From Caulifigura coniformis (GTDB lineage Bacteria > Planctomycetota > Planctomycetia > Planctomycetales > Planctomycetaceae), in contig NZ_CP036271.1 in NCBI RefSeq assembly GCF_007745175.1, forward strand, positions 4,848,314 to 4,912,313: a DNA stretch of 64,000 nucleotides, read 5' to 3'. Below the pieces are notes generated by a model. The model was given only the letters and a program-made list of their open reading frames with translations, was not told where the DNA came from and ran no database searches. A program made the translations under genes and the position numbers. This document shows, one piece after another, positions 46,647-56,093 of the stretch (positions are counted from its first letter, which is position 1; each line of letters starts with the position of its first letter).

Positions 46647-48530
46647 ATGTCTTCCAACTCGTCCGTCGCCAACGCCGTGGCCCGCCTATGCCGCGCCCTG
46701 CAGGCGTTCGAAGCATCATCGAAGGCCCTGCAGCTGCAGCCTCTCTCCGGCCGGGAATGGTACGAAGTCCTCACGCGGAAGCTGCGTCCGCAGCTGGGCG
46801 ACGAGTCGTTTCTGATTGCGGCGGTCGTCGGCGGGACGAACATCGGGAAGAGCGTGGTGTTCAACCACGTGGCCGGGTTTCGGGCCAGTGCGACGTCGCC
46901 ATTGGCGTCTGGCACGCGTCATCCGACCTGTCTGGCGCCGGCCGGCTTCGGAGAGCGACACGACCTTGGCGAACTGTTCGCCGGTTTTGAGGTGACGCCG
47001 TGGGAGCGGGCCGAGGACGCCCTGCGCGATGATGCCGTCCATCGGCTTTTCTGGCGCGAATCGCCGGAGATGCGATCGAATCTCCTGGTCCTGGATACGC
47101 CGGACATCGACAGCGATGCGCGGGTGAACTGGGACCGGGCCGACCATGTCCGGCAGTGTGCGGATGTGCTGATCGCTGTTTTGACGCAGCAGAAATACAA
47201 CGATGCGGCCGTCAAGGAGTTCTTCCGGAAGGCCGCGGCCGAGGACAAGGCGATCATTGTTGTCCTGAACCAGCTCCTGATGCCGGAGGACGAGGCGTAC
47301 TGGCCGCTGTGGGTGGAGACCTTCTGCCGCGAAACGGGCGTCCATCCGGAAGCCGTCTACCTGGCGCCAAACGACAGACGGGCAGCGGAGGCGAACGCGT
47401 TGCCGTTCTACGTGCGGGAGTGGCCTGCCGGCCCGGTTGAGGCCTCTGCTGTCACGACCGATCCGCGCAGTCTGCTCGAGGATCTCTCGGAGACGCGGTT
47501 TGAAGAGGTGAAATGGCGGGCTCTGCGTGGCAGCGTGCGGCAGGTGGTCGACCGCGTGGACGGTGTGCCGGGTTATCTCACGGAGGCGCGACGCCGATGC
47601 GAGGAATTCCGCGGTGCGGGAGAACTGCTTTCCGCGAACAAGCTCGCTGAGATCCGGGAGTGGCCGGTGGTCCCGGCGGCTGCCGTGATCGGGGAGCTTC
47701 GCCGCTGGTGGCGCGAGCAGCGCGAGGGCTGGTCGAGAAAAGTTCATGGCTTCTACAACGCGGTGGGGAACAGCATCGCCTGGCCTGTCCGGAAGCTGAA
47801 AGACGTCCTCCAGGGCCCTGCCGTTCCGATGCTCAATCACTACCGGGAGCGGGAATGGGGGGCGATCCTGACGGCGGTCGAGTCGGTCTACGACCGGCTG
47901 ACCGTTCTGGCAGAACTGGGCAACCCGCTCCTTCAGCCCCGGCTGCAGTCGATGCTCGCGGGCGCGTCCCGCGTCGACCTGATCGCGAAGATTCGCGAGG
48001 CCCATCAGTCGATCGATTTCGAGGCCGAACTGCGGACGCTCGTCGATTCGGAACTGAAAAGTTTTCGTACGGACAGCCCCACTGCTTACGAAGCCGTGCG
48101 CAGGCTCGATGCGGTGGCCGCGGCCGCACGGCCGGCGACGAGCGTCATCCTGTTCGTCACGGGATTCGGTCCAGTGGGGCATGCGATCACGCCCGTGTTC
48201 GCCGACGCGGCGGTTCAGGGGGTGATGCACTTTGCCGGCGATGTGGCCGGCGGGACGGTCGCAGCCGCGGTTGGAGAGACAGTGCTCAGTGCGGGGGCCG
48301 GAACGGGCGCGGGCTATTTTGAAGCACGCTTCCGGCAGCTGGAGAACGCCTTCACCCAGCGGCGTGCGGCGTGGCTGGCGTCGCTGCTGCAGCAGCAGTT
48401 ACTCGGAACGTTGCCGCAGGATCTCCAGATGGCCGCGCGTGTCACCGGAAGCCAGGAGTTCCGGGAACTGGAGTCCGCAGTCGCCGAACTGAGTGCGGCG
48501 GAGAGCACGTCGCGGAGAGCTTCACAGTGA
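46647..48530 (+). CDS. Dynamin-like GTPase family protein
   Basis: The start at 46647 gives 627 residues. The GTPase domain has P-loop GGTNIGKS (62-69), switch I Thr (SGTRHPT) and G3 DTPDID; the usual NKxD of G4 appears as NQLL, so nucleotide choice may differ. A long helical region follows with a hydrophobic Gly/Ala-rich hairpin near residues 510-570 (AGDVAGGTVAAAVGETVLSAGAG), which could insert into membrane as in bacterial dynamin-like proteins. The C-terminal helices are charged. The role could be membrane remodelling or stress response. An ATG at 46599 would add 16 non-homologous residues. Confidence 0.75.
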   Translation: MSSNSSVANAVARLCRALQAFEASSKALQLQPLSGREWYEVLTRKLRPQLGDESFLIAAVVGGTNIGKSVVFNHVAGFRASATSPLASGTRHPTCLAPAGFGERHDLGELFAGFEVTPWERAEDALRDDAVHRLFWRESPEMRSNLLVLDTPDIDSDARVNWDRADHVRQCADVLIAVLTQQKYNDAAVKEFFRKAAAEDKAIIVVLNQLLMPEDEAYWPLWVETFCRETGVHPEAVYLAPNDRRAAEANALPFYVREWPAGPVEASAVTTDPRSLLEDLSETRFEEVKWRALRGSVRQVVDRVDGVPGYLTEARRRCEEFRGAGELLSANKLAEIREWPVVPAAAVIGELRRWWREQREGWSRKVHGFYNAVGNSIAWPVRKLKDVLQGPAVPMLNHYREREWGAILTAVESVYDRLTVLAELGNPLLQPRLQSMLAGASRVDLIAKIREAHQSIDFEAELRTLVDSELKSFRTDSPTAYEAVRRLDAVAAAARPATSVILFVTGFGPVGHAITPVFADAAVQGVMHFAGDVAGGTVAAAVGETVLSAGAGTGAGYFEARFRQLENAFTQRRAAWLASLLQQQLLGTLPQDLQMAARVTGSQEFRELESAVAELSAAESTSRRASQ

Positions 48531-48617
48531 CCGATGGTCGCGTGAGGGACGGTGCGTCTGACGAGTGACCCGTCGCGTCCTGAAACCCGCGGGCGTTCAG
48601 GACACGACGCCAGGAAC

Positions 48618-48689
48618 TCACTTTTTCTTGTCCTGCTTCGGCTTCTTGTTCTTCTTGTCGTTCTGTTGCCGGTTGTCGCCCTTCCCCAT
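48618..48689 (-). CDS. Small lysine-rich protein (23 residues)
   Basis: A 23-codon frame begins MGKGDNRQQNDKKN and ends in Lys-rich sequence. An AGGAG ribosome-binding sequence is seven bases before the ATG. Small proteins beginning MGKGDNR and ending in Lys/Pro repeats are, from memory, annotated in many unrelated bacteria, so this is probably a real, usually missed gene. Function unknown; it could bind RNA. Confidence 0.6.
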   Translation of the reverse strand: MGKGDNRQQNDKKNKKPKQDKKK

Positions 48690-48844
48690 GGTCGTCTCCT
48701 GTTTGAGTGCGAGTCGCGCTCATCGCGACTCCAAACGTGAGCGTATGCGGCCTCAGGGATCGCGGCAATGCCGATTGCAGGCAGCGATGGGCGCGGTTCG
48801 CGGCGGACCGAACGGCCGTCGCGTTGCGGTGTTTCTGTCGCGGT

Positions 48845-49867
48845 TCAGACGCTGGCCGTCTCCCGTTTCCGGCCTTCGATGACGCTGACCTCGGCGGCCG
48901 TCGGCACGATCCGGACGAGTTCGAAGCCAGCGGCCTCGAACAGCGCCTGGTACTCGGCGCTGGTGCGTTCCTTGCCGCCGGGGATCGTCAGCATTGTCAG
49001 GTCGAGCAGCTTTCCGAAAGAGGGATCGTTGCCGGGAGGAATCACTCCCTCCACCAGCAGCAGGCGGGCCGTTGAGCTCATGGCGCGGTGCACGTTTCTC
49101 AGAATCGCCAGCGACTTTTCATCGTCCCAGTCGTGGATGATGTGACGCATCAGGTAGGCATCGGCCCCGGGGGGCACGGACTCGAAGAAGCTGCCGCCGA
49201 TCACCTCACACCGATCAGCGACGCCGGAGGCCTTGAGACTGTCCCTGGCCCGATCCACGACTCCGGGGAGGTCGTACAGTAAGCCGCGAAGAGAAGGATG
49301 CTTCTGCAGGACTGATGCGAGGAGACTGCCGTTTCCGCCTCCGATATCGGCCAGGACACGCATGCCGGAGAAATCGTAGACATCGGTCATGGCGGACGTT
49401 TCGCGGCCATGAACGCCAACCATCGCGGCGTCGAACACCTTCGCCTGCTCGACATTCTTCGACAGGAACTCGAAGACGGGCATTCCGTAGAGTCTGTCGA
49501 ACGCGATCTTTCCGGTCTGGACGCTGTACAGCAGTTCGCCCCAGGCCTTGTAGTGCTCTTCACCGCTCATGATCGCCAGTGCCCGCTGCGAGCCGGGCAG
49601 ATCGCTTCGCAGGCATTCGGCGAGCGGCGTGAGCCCGAACATCGACGAGGCGTCCTCGGCGAAAACGCCCATGCTGGCGAGGGCCCGCAGGAGCCGGTAC
49701 AGCGAGGGGGCGTGGGTTCCGGTCGATCGAGCCAGGTCTTCCGCCGTGCGCGGCCCGGACACCACCAGGTCGGCGATCCCCAGCTTTGCGGCCACGTAGA
49801 TTGCCTGGGTCGACCAGTAGCCGGTGATCATCCGGTTCATGAGGTCATTCGGCGACATCGTTTCCAT
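48845..49867 (-). CDS. O-methyltransferase family 2 protein
   Basis: The ATG at 49867 follows an AGGA leader and gives 340 residues. The N-terminal part (residues 10-90) is a winged-helix dimerisation domain (IYVAAKLGIADLV; LYRLLRALASMGVF), the C-terminal part a SAM methyltransferase with LADIGGGNGSLLAS, a DLPGVVDRA segment, and RHIIHDWDDEKSLAILRNV, including the catalytic His. The family includes small-molecule methyltransferases of carotenoid, phenolic and polyketide pathways. The substrate cannot be read from the sequence and no biosynthetic genes flank it. Confidence 0.9.
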   Translation of the reverse strand: METMSPNDLMNRMITGYWSTQAIYVAAKLGIADLVVSGPRTAEDLARSTGTHAPSLYRLLRALASMGVFAEDASSMFGLTPLAECLRSDLPGSQRALAIMSGEEHYKAWGELLYSVQTGKIAFDRLYGMPVFEFLSKNVEQAKVFDAAMVGVHGRETSAMTDVYDFSGMRVLADIGGGNGSLLASVLQKHPSLRGLLYDLPGVVDRARDSLKASGVADRCEVIGGSFFESVPPGADAYLMRHIIHDWDDEKSLAILRNVHRAMSSTARLLLVEGVIPPGNDPSFGKLLDLTMLTIPGGKERTSAEYQALFEAAGFELVRIVPTAAEVSVIEGRKRETASV

Positions 49868-50021
49868 CGAGCAATCCTGGGGCCATGAATTGGATCGTCG
49901 CGCAGACCTCGCGCGACGATTCAGACTTATGCCCAAGAGCGCCCGATCGGGCAAGGGGAAGTCTCACGGCTCCCCAGGACATCTTGGCCTGTCGCGTCTG
50001 GAGAGCCCGGGATCGTTCCAC

Positions 50022-50987
50022 TCAGATCTGCGACGGGATGACCGGGCCGCCCCAGTCTGGGTCCTCGCGCTCGATGATGCCGTTGTAGAAAGTGTTTCCG
50101 CTGTAGTGGCCGTAGTGCGAATCGCCCTTCAGCGCTTCAATCATTTCGTTTTCGAGGCTCGTGGGGACCTTGTGGGTTCCCCGCGCCACGGCTGCCGCGA
50201 TCTTTTCTCCCACTTCAAACTTCCGATCGTCGCCCGTCGCCGGGATTCCCGGAATCGCGTTGTAGAGCGTGTAGCCGAGTTCGCTCGCATAAATGCACTG
50301 GGCCGCGAATGCGATCGCCTCCGACCGTTTCCTGGTCAGCCAACTCGCCGCCCGCTCGTCCATGATGGCGTGCGTCAGCTCGTGCACGATGAGCGACCGC
50401 CGATCGACCGTCGCCGCCGTCGTGAATCCCAGGTTGAGCGTGTCCGATTCCCAGTCGTATCGACCGTCCGCCGCCAGCGAGCTGTTGTGTCGCACGCGGA
50501 TGGAACGCTTCTCCACATATTTCTTCATTCGTCCGTAACTCGGGCCGTCGATATGGAAGGTGAACATCTCGAAGCGGATCCGGCTGAGCGTGCCGGTTTC
50601 CCCCAGGACCTTGAGGACCGATTCCCGAGCGACGTCATTGTCGTCGAGCGGAACAGGCGGCCCGGTCACGATGTCGTTCTTCGTGAAGATGTGCCCCCGC
50701 TGCGAGGAGCCGTCGGTCATCCGCACTGCGTCGCTGCTGCTGAAGGAGTAGTTCTTTCCGTCCTTCGACACAGTGCAGCCGACGAAATTCTGGAGGTACC
50801 AGTTGACCTCTTCCGGGTCGCGGGTCTGGAAATTGAACTCCACGAAATCCTTCGCATTGGCCCAGCCGTCGCGTGTGGCGACGCTTCCCCAGTTGTCGCC
50901 GTCCTTGACGTAGTAGAGATGCGAGCCACTGGGCCCGAAGTTTCCATTGTTGAACGGAATCAGCCTGGCCGGTGTTTTGACGAGCAT
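50022..50987 (-). CDS. Putative zinc metallopeptidase with LysM-like start
   Basis: The ATG at 50987 has a GGAG leader and gives 321 residues. The N-terminus has SHLYYVKDGDNWGSVATRDGW, which resembles a LysM-like module, with no signal peptide. The segment RRSLIVHELTHAIMDERAASW holds HExxH (H202, E203, H206) and a possible third ligand E223 in RKRSEAIAF, 17 residues after H206, as in gluzincins. The rest is unknown. A cytosolic or exported toxin-like peptidase is possible. The gene stands alone, with 264 bases of leader region. Confidence 0.6.
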   Translation of the reverse strand: MLVKTPARLIPFNNGNFGPSGSHLYYVKDGDNWGSVATRDGWANAKDFVEFNFQTRDPEEVNWYLQNFVGCTVSKDGKNYSFSSSDAVRMTDGSSQRGHIFTKNDIVTGPPVPLDDNDVARESVLKVLGETGTLSRIRFEMFTFHIDGPSYGRMKKYVEKRSIRVRHNSSLAADGRYDWESDTLNLGFTTAATVDRRSLIVHELTHAIMDERAASWLTRKRSEAIAFAAQCIYASELGYTLYNAIPGIPATGDDRKFEVGEKIAAAVARGTHKVPTSLENEMIEALKGDSHYGHYSGNTFYNGIIEREDPDWGGPVIPSQI

Positions 50988-51251
50988 GACAGCAACTCCG
51001 AAAGGCGACCGATGTCGCACAGGTCCCATCGAGTATTGAACCCCACAGAAGAGGATTCGCACGAAGGGGCCCGGTTCTGCGCGTGCCGCCCCACGAATTT
51101 CCACGAAACGTGGCGGGAGGGACGCTTGAACTGTCGAGAAGCTGACGATTCGGAGTGATGCCCGTCGGAATGCGGCCCTTTCAGGGCGTTCACGACTCCG
51201 AACTGCAACAGGCGAAAGCAGAACTTTGCCTGACGCGTTCTTCTCCTGCAG

Positions 51252-52742
51252 TCAGAGCAGCTTCGTCACCAGTTCCCCGCGGACGTCGGTCAGCCGGAAC
51301 TCGCGGCCGCGGAACCGGTAGGTCAGACGGGTGTGGTCGAGGCCGAACAGGTGCAGCATGGTGGCGTGCAGGTCGTGCACGTGGATCGGATCCTCCGCGA
51401 CGTTCCAGCCCAGTTCGTCCGAAGCCCCGATGATCTGCCCGCCGCGCACGCCTCCGCCGGCCAGCCAGACCGTAAACGCGTTGGGATGATGATCGCGGCC
51501 GGTCACCTTCTTGAAACCGGGGCGGTTTTCACCGAGTGGCGTCCGTCCGAACTCCGAGCCCCAGACGACGAGTGTTTCGTCGAGCAGGCCGCGGGCCTTG
51601 AGATCCTTCAGCAGCGCGGCGATCGGCTGATCGACCATACCGGAGTTGTGGCGCAGCTCTGGGTCGAGGTTGCTGTGGTGGTCCCACGAGGAATGGATGA
51701 TGTTGACGACCCGCACGCCCCGCTCGATCAATCGCCGGGCGAGCAGGCACTGCCGGGAAAAAGTCCGGTACAGGCCGATGCCACCTCGGTTGGACTGGAT
51801 CGGGGGCTCCTTCCGGTCGACGCCGTACATGTCGAGCGTCTCGCGCGTCTCTCCCGAAAGGTCGACCAGTTCGGGAGCGGCCGTCTGCATGCGGAACGCG
51901 AGCTCGTAGGCGTTGATCCGGCTCGCGATTTCCCCGTCTCCCGCTTCGGCGAGGCGCATGCGGTTCAGGTCGTTCACCGCATTGATCGAGGAACGCTGGA
52001 GCGCGGAGTTCACGCCGGGCGGGTTGTCGAGATTCAGGACGGTTTCGCCGGGGGCGTTGCCGAACATGACCCCTGAATAGGTGGAGGGAAGGAATCCGCT
52101 CGACCAGCTGGCCGAACCTCCCGGCACGCCCCGTCCCGTCATCACGAGGGAGACAAACGCGGGGAGGTTCTGCGACTCGCTCCCCAATCCATAACTGAGC
52201 CAGGACCCGACGCTCGGATGACCTGCCAGCGCCGAGCCGCAGTTCATGAGCAACTGGGCCGGCACATGATTGAACTGATCGGTGTGCATCGACCGGATGA
52301 AAGCGATGTCGTCGACACACGTCGCCAGATTGGGGAGCAGGTCGGACAGATCCATCCCGCAATCGCCGTACTTCTGGAAGGGGCGCGGCGAGCCCATGAT
52401 CCGCGCCGTCTCCTTCTGCAGAAATGCAAACTGCATCTTCTCGGCGAGGCTGTCCGGGAGTGGCTCCCCATCGAGCCGGTTCAGAGTCGGCTTGGGATCG
52501 AACAGATCCATCTGGCTGGGCCCGCCCTCCAGATAGATATAGATGCAACTCTTCGCGCGCGGTGCGAAATGTGGCGTGCGCACCCCCAATGGATCGGAGG
52601 CATCGTTGGCCTCGGCGACGGCCTGTGAGGAGAACCCCTGCGCTTCGAGCAGCTGGGCCAGCGCGAACGTTCCTGCTCCTCCGAGGCAGTGCTGGAGGAA
52701 CTGGCGACGTGCGGGACGGAGTGCGTCGAATGGAGAGCTCAT
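51252..52742 (-). CDS. DUF1501 domain protein
   Basis: The ATG at 52742, four bases past the stop of the DUF1549/DUF1553 gene, gives 496 residues. A twin-arginine-like start (PARRQFLQHCLGGAGTFALA) leads to the DUF1501 domain, with SCIYIYLEGGPSQMDLFDPKPTL, IHSSWDHHSNLDPELRHNSG, VVWGSEFGRTP and GRDHHPNAFTVWLAGGG. The fold is related to sulfatases and alkaline phosphatases. It is nearly always paired with a PSD1 protein in planctomycetes, as here, and a role in polysaccharide or envelope work has been proposed. Function unproven. Confidence 0.92.
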   Translation of the reverse strand: MSSPFDALRPARRQFLQHCLGGAGTFALAQLLEAQGFSSQAVAEANDASDPLGVRTPHFAPRAKSCIYIYLEGGPSQMDLFDPKPTLNRLDGEPLPDSLAEKMQFAFLQKETARIMGSPRPFQKYGDCGMDLSDLLPNLATCVDDIAFIRSMHTDQFNHVPAQLLMNCGSALAGHPSVGSWLSYGLGSESQNLPAFVSLVMTGRGVPGGSASWSSGFLPSTYSGVMFGNAPGETVLNLDNPPGVNSALQRSSINAVNDLNRMRLAEAGDGEIASRINAYELAFRMQTAAPELVDLSGETRETLDMYGVDRKEPPIQSNRGGIGLYRTFSRQCLLARRLIERGVRVVNIIHSSWDHHSNLDPELRHNSGMVDQPIAALLKDLKARGLLDETLVVWGSEFGRTPLGENRPGFKKVTGRDHHPNAFTVWLAGGGVRGGQIIGASDELGWNVAEDPIHVHDLHATMLHLFGLDHTRLTYRFRGREFRLTDVRGELVTKLL

Positions 52743-52746
52743 GCCG

Positions 52747-55215
52747 TCATTCCCGCGTAATGAATTCATCGAGGTTCATGAGCGTTCGCGCCATGAGGAT
52801 GCGCGTAGCCAGTTCCCGGGCTTCAGTTTCCGGCAGCGCCCGGGCGATCAGCGTTGCGAGTTCGGCCGCAGGCAATCGCGAGATGAGTTCGGAATGCTCG
52901 CGATGCAGCTCCACGAGGCGGTCGAGCTCTCGATGTTCCGGCGCGCGAGAGAGAGCCTGCTGAAACGCGGCCGCAATCCAGACGCGTGCGTCGCTGCTTT
53001 CTTCGCGGGTCAGCCGTTCGCCAAAGTGCCGGGCGCATTCGAGGAACACGGGATCGTTGAGGAGGGTGAGCGCCTGGAGGGGAGAATTCGATCGCTCGCG
53101 CACACTGCATGAGGCGGTGGTGTCTGGGGCGTCAAACTGGGTGAGCATGGGGTAGGGGGTCGCGCGCCGGAGGAGGACGTACATCCCCCGCCGGTATCTG
53201 TCGGAACCGCCGCTGACTTCCCATTCGCGATTACGGCTGATGGCGGTCACGCGGGCGTGCAGCGCGGGCCGGATGCTGGGCCCACCCACTTTCGGTTCGA
53301 GCAGACCACTGACGCTGAGCGCCAGGTCGCGGACGATTTCCGCCTCGACCCGAAGTCGCGACTGCCTCGCCAGCCAGACATTGAGGGGATCCCGCGCCTC
53401 GACCTCCGGGCGACTCGTGGAGCGTTGACGATACGTTGCTGAAGTGACGATCAGCCGGATCAGCTCCTTACGGCTCCAGCCGAGCCGGCGAAACTCCGAT
53501 GCCAGCCAGTCGAGCAGTTCCGGATGGCTTGGCGGCTCTCCCGAGATTCCGAAGTTGTCGGACGGGTGAACGAGGCCGCGACCAAAGAGGTGCTTCCAGA
53601 CATGGTTGACCGCCACGCGGGCCGTCAGCGGGTTTGAGTCGTCGACGATCCAGCGGGCGAGGTCGAGCCGGTCGGGGGCATCGCCGCGCGTCTTCAGCGG
53701 ATTGAGGAACTGCGGCGTCCCGGGTGTGACGATGTCCCCGGGGCTTCGGAAGTCGCCCCGCATGTGGACATGGGTTTCGCGGGCCTTGGCGGCGACAGCG
53801 ATCGTCGAGGCCTTGAATTCCTGGACAATCGGCTTACGGGCGGCGATCGCTTCAAACTCCGACAGCGACAGGCGCTGCGCTTCATCGAGGTCTTCCAGCA
53901 TCGAAGCCAGTCGCGACTCTTCATCGTCGTCTCTCCTGGCGGCCGATTTCGACAGGAGCTTGATCAGGGAATCGAGTTCCTTTTTCGACAGGCCTGGCGC
54001 CACTTTTCGAACGGCGGCCTCCGCCTGATCGCGTTCGACGGTCCACTGTTTCAAGGCCGCCTTCTGCCGCGACTGATCGGGCGAAGGAATGGAAACATCC
54101 CGGTCGTCTGCGTTATTGAAGAACGCATAGAGCCCGTAAAACTCGTGGTGGGTGATGGGGTCGTACTTGTGGGTGTGGCATTGGGCACAGCCAACGGTCA
54201 GCCCCAGCCAGACATTCCCGACGGTGCTCACGCGATCGACCGCCTGATTGACGCGGTCCTCTTCGCGATCGGCCCCGGCCTCGGTGTTCTTCATCGAATT
54301 CCGATGAAACCCGGTGGCGATCTGTTGTTCGAGAGTGGCATCGGGCAGGAGATCGCCGGCGATCTGCTCGATCGTGAACTGGTCGAAGGGCAGGTCGCGA
54401 TTGATCGCCTCGATGACCCAGTCGCGATACCGGAACGCATTGGGGCGCAGGTCGTCTCCGAGGTAGCCATCGCTGTCGGCATAGCGGGCGAGATCGAGCC
54501 AGTGCCGCCCCCAGCGTTCCCCGAAGTGCGGTGACGACAGAAGCCGTTCGACAAGTTGCTCGTAGGCATCGTTGCGGCTGTCGGAGAGAAACGCAGCGAC
54601 ATCGGCGGCAGTGGGGGGCAGGCCGGTGAGGTCGAGCGACAGGCGGCGAATCAGGGTGGTGCGGTCCGCTTCGGTCTCCGGGGCGAGGTTCTCCCGGTCC
54701 AGAGCGGCGAGGACAAAGTGGTCGATTTCGTTCCTGGCCGCCTTCGGGTTTGCGAGGGCCGGCGTTTCAGGCCGGGTGAGCGGCAGGTAGGCCCAGTGTC
54801 CCGCGTACTCGGCCCCCGAATCGACCCAGCGTCGCAGGAGATCAATCTGCTCGGGCGTGAGTCGCCTTCCGGTTTCGGGGGGCGGCATGAGCTCGGAATC
54901 GTCCGCCACGAGCCTGCGGATCAGTTCGCTCGATTCGGCGTGACCGGGATGGATGGCGGCCTGCCCGCTTTCGAGCCTGCCGATGGCATCAGGCCGGCGA
55001 TCGAGCCGGAGGCCTGCTTCCCGGCTGGCAGCGTCCGGGCCGTGGCAGGTGAAGCAGTTCTGGGCCAGGATCGGCCGGATGTCTCGCTGAAAGTCGACAG
55101 GCCATTTTCCATTGCGCTCCGCGCCAGCGGCCGGGGCCGGCACGAGGTGGCTCGTGGCCAGAAACGCGATGGTGAGGAAGGCCGAAAGCCGGGGCATTTC
55201 TGACAAAGACTCCAC
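52747..55215 (-). CDS. DUF1549/DUF1553 (PSCyt1-PSD1) cytochrome protein
   Basis: The 822-residue exported protein (GTG start at 55215, signal to about residue 30) has a cytochrome-c-like domain with haem site CFTCH (residues 54-58), the DUF1549 domain ([34 protein letters not shown]) with a second CxxCH ([12 protein letters not shown]), and a C-terminal DUF1553 domain ([21 protein letters not shown]). These proteins are a hallmark of Planctomycetota and are always linked to a DUF1501 gene. An electron-transfer or substrate-binding role on cell-surface polysaccharide is suspected. Both haem sites appear intact. Confidence 0.95.
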   Translation of the reverse strand: MESLSEMPRLSAFLTIAFLATSHLVPAPAAGAERNGKWPVDFQRDIRPILAQNCFTCHGPDAASREAGLRLDRRPDAIGRLESGQAAIHPGHAESSELIRRLVADDSELMPPPETGRRLTPEQIDLLRRWVDSGAEYAGHWAYLPLTRPETPALANPKAARNEIDHFVLAALDRENLAPETEADRTTLIRRLSLDLTGLPPTAADVAAFLSDSRNDAYEQLVERLLSSPHFGERWGRHWLDLARYADSDGYLGDDLRPNAFRYRDWVIEAINRDLPFDQFTIEQIAGDLLPDATLEQQIATGFHRNSMKNTEAGADREEDRVNQAVDRVSTVGNVWLGLTVGCAQCHTHKYDPITHHEFYGLYAFFNNADDRDVSIPSPDQSRQKAALKQWTVERDQAEAAVRKVAPGLSKKELDSLIKLLSKSAARRDDDEESRLASMLEDLDEAQRLSLSEFEAIAARKPIVQEFKASTIAVAAKARETHVHMRGDFRSPGDIVTPGTPQFLNPLKTRGDAPDRLDLARWIVDDSNPLTARVAVNHVWKHLFGRGLVHPSDNFGISGEPPSHPELLDWLASEFRRLGWSRKELIRLIVTSATYRQRSTSRPEVEARDPLNVWLARQSRLRVEAEIVRDLALSVSGLLEPKVGGPSIRPALHARVTAISRNREWEVSGGSDRYRRGMYVLLRRATPYPMLTQFDAPDTTASCSVRERSNSPLQALTLLNDPVFLECARHFGERLTREESSDARVWIAAAFQQALSRAPEHRELDRLVELHREHSELISRLPAAELATLIARALPETEARELATRILMARTLMNLDEFITRE

Positions 55216-55511
55216 GTTCTCCGGGGACCTGTTCGTGCTGATCTCCCGTCGGAATTCGTACCGGACCGCGGGAGTTTACCGGAGCGTCCGACGTTCTTGG
55301 GCGACGTTCCGGAAATCGCTGCGAAATGCTTGAGTGACCCGGTAAATTCGGGACTTGGCCGACGAAACGGTTCGTAAGCTCCTGCGAGAGCGCCAGCCCT
55401 GGCCTGGATTGCAGGCCGGGCGTTTGCCGGTGACAGTGGATCACGACGATTGGCGAGACGGCGCGCTGAGTGTCGCGTTCGTCGTTGCCCGGAAGACCGC
55501 AGGAATGTCCC

Positions 55512-56093
55512 GTGCCCGCTCCCTTCTCTCGTCCGCGATCGAAAGCCCAGGACGTGGAGCCTGATGGCGTCTCGCGGTTGAAAGTCTATGAGCAATTGAT
55601 CGCCGAGAATCGGCGTCCGCTGCTGCACTACATCTATTCCCTCGTGCTGAATGAAGCTGACGCGGAGGACCTTGTGCAGCGCACCAGCCTCGTCATGTGG
55701 AAAAAGTTCGACGAATTCGACCAGTCACGCAGTTTCCTGGCGTGGGCCAACGGCATCGCCTTTCTCGAAGTCCAGAATTTCCGGAGGACGGCCGCGGCCG
55801 GACGCCTGCGATTCAGCAACGAAGTCGTGCAGGGGATTGCCGACCGTTACAGCGAAAAACTGCAGTCCGAGGAAAAGAACCGCACGGCTGCGCTCAAGGC
55901 CTGCCTCGAGCAGGTCTCCGAGCGTGATCGTCAGCTGGTCCAGGCCGTCTATTGGGACGGGACCGAATATGAAGTCGCCGCCCGCGCCTGCGGGATGGCG
56001 CTTCAGACTGCCTATAACCGAATGCGGATCCTCCGCGTCAAACTCCTCGAGTGCGTCAATCGTCGCGTCCAGACCGAGTCCGTCAATGAATAG
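55512..56093 (+). CDS. ECF-type RNA polymerase sigma factor
   Basis: A GTG at 55512 has an AGGA leader seven bases upstream and gives 193 residues. Sigma-2 region is IYSLVLNEADAEDLVQRTSLVMWKKFDEFD with FLAWANGIAFLEVQNFRR, and sigma-4 region is QLVQAVYWDGTEYEVAARACGMALQTAYNRMRILR. It resembles the planctomycete/verrucomicrobial ECF group. The stop codon overlaps the next gene by eight bases, so sigma factor and FecR-like protein are co-translated. It should direct transcription of an unknown regulon. It is divergent from the PSD1 gene, with about 300 bases between. Confidence 0.93.
   Translation: MPAPFSRPRSKAQDVEPDGVSRLKVYEQLIAENRRPLLHYIYSLVLNEADAEDLVQRTSLVMWKKFDEFDQSRSFLAWANGIAFLEVQNFRRTAAAGRLRFSNEVVQGIADRYSEKLQSEEKNRTAALKACLEQVSERDRQLVQAVYWDGTEYEVAARACGMALQTAYNRMRILRVKLLECVNRRVQTESVNE

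Noticed and set aside
46716-48230. Minus-strand frame (504 codons)
   Set aside because: Antisense of the GTPase gene, which has a P-loop and DTPD motif.
49824-51158. Plus-strand frame (444 codons)
   Set aside because: Antisense of the HExxH protein; that strand has a ribosome-binding site and recognisable motifs, this one does not.
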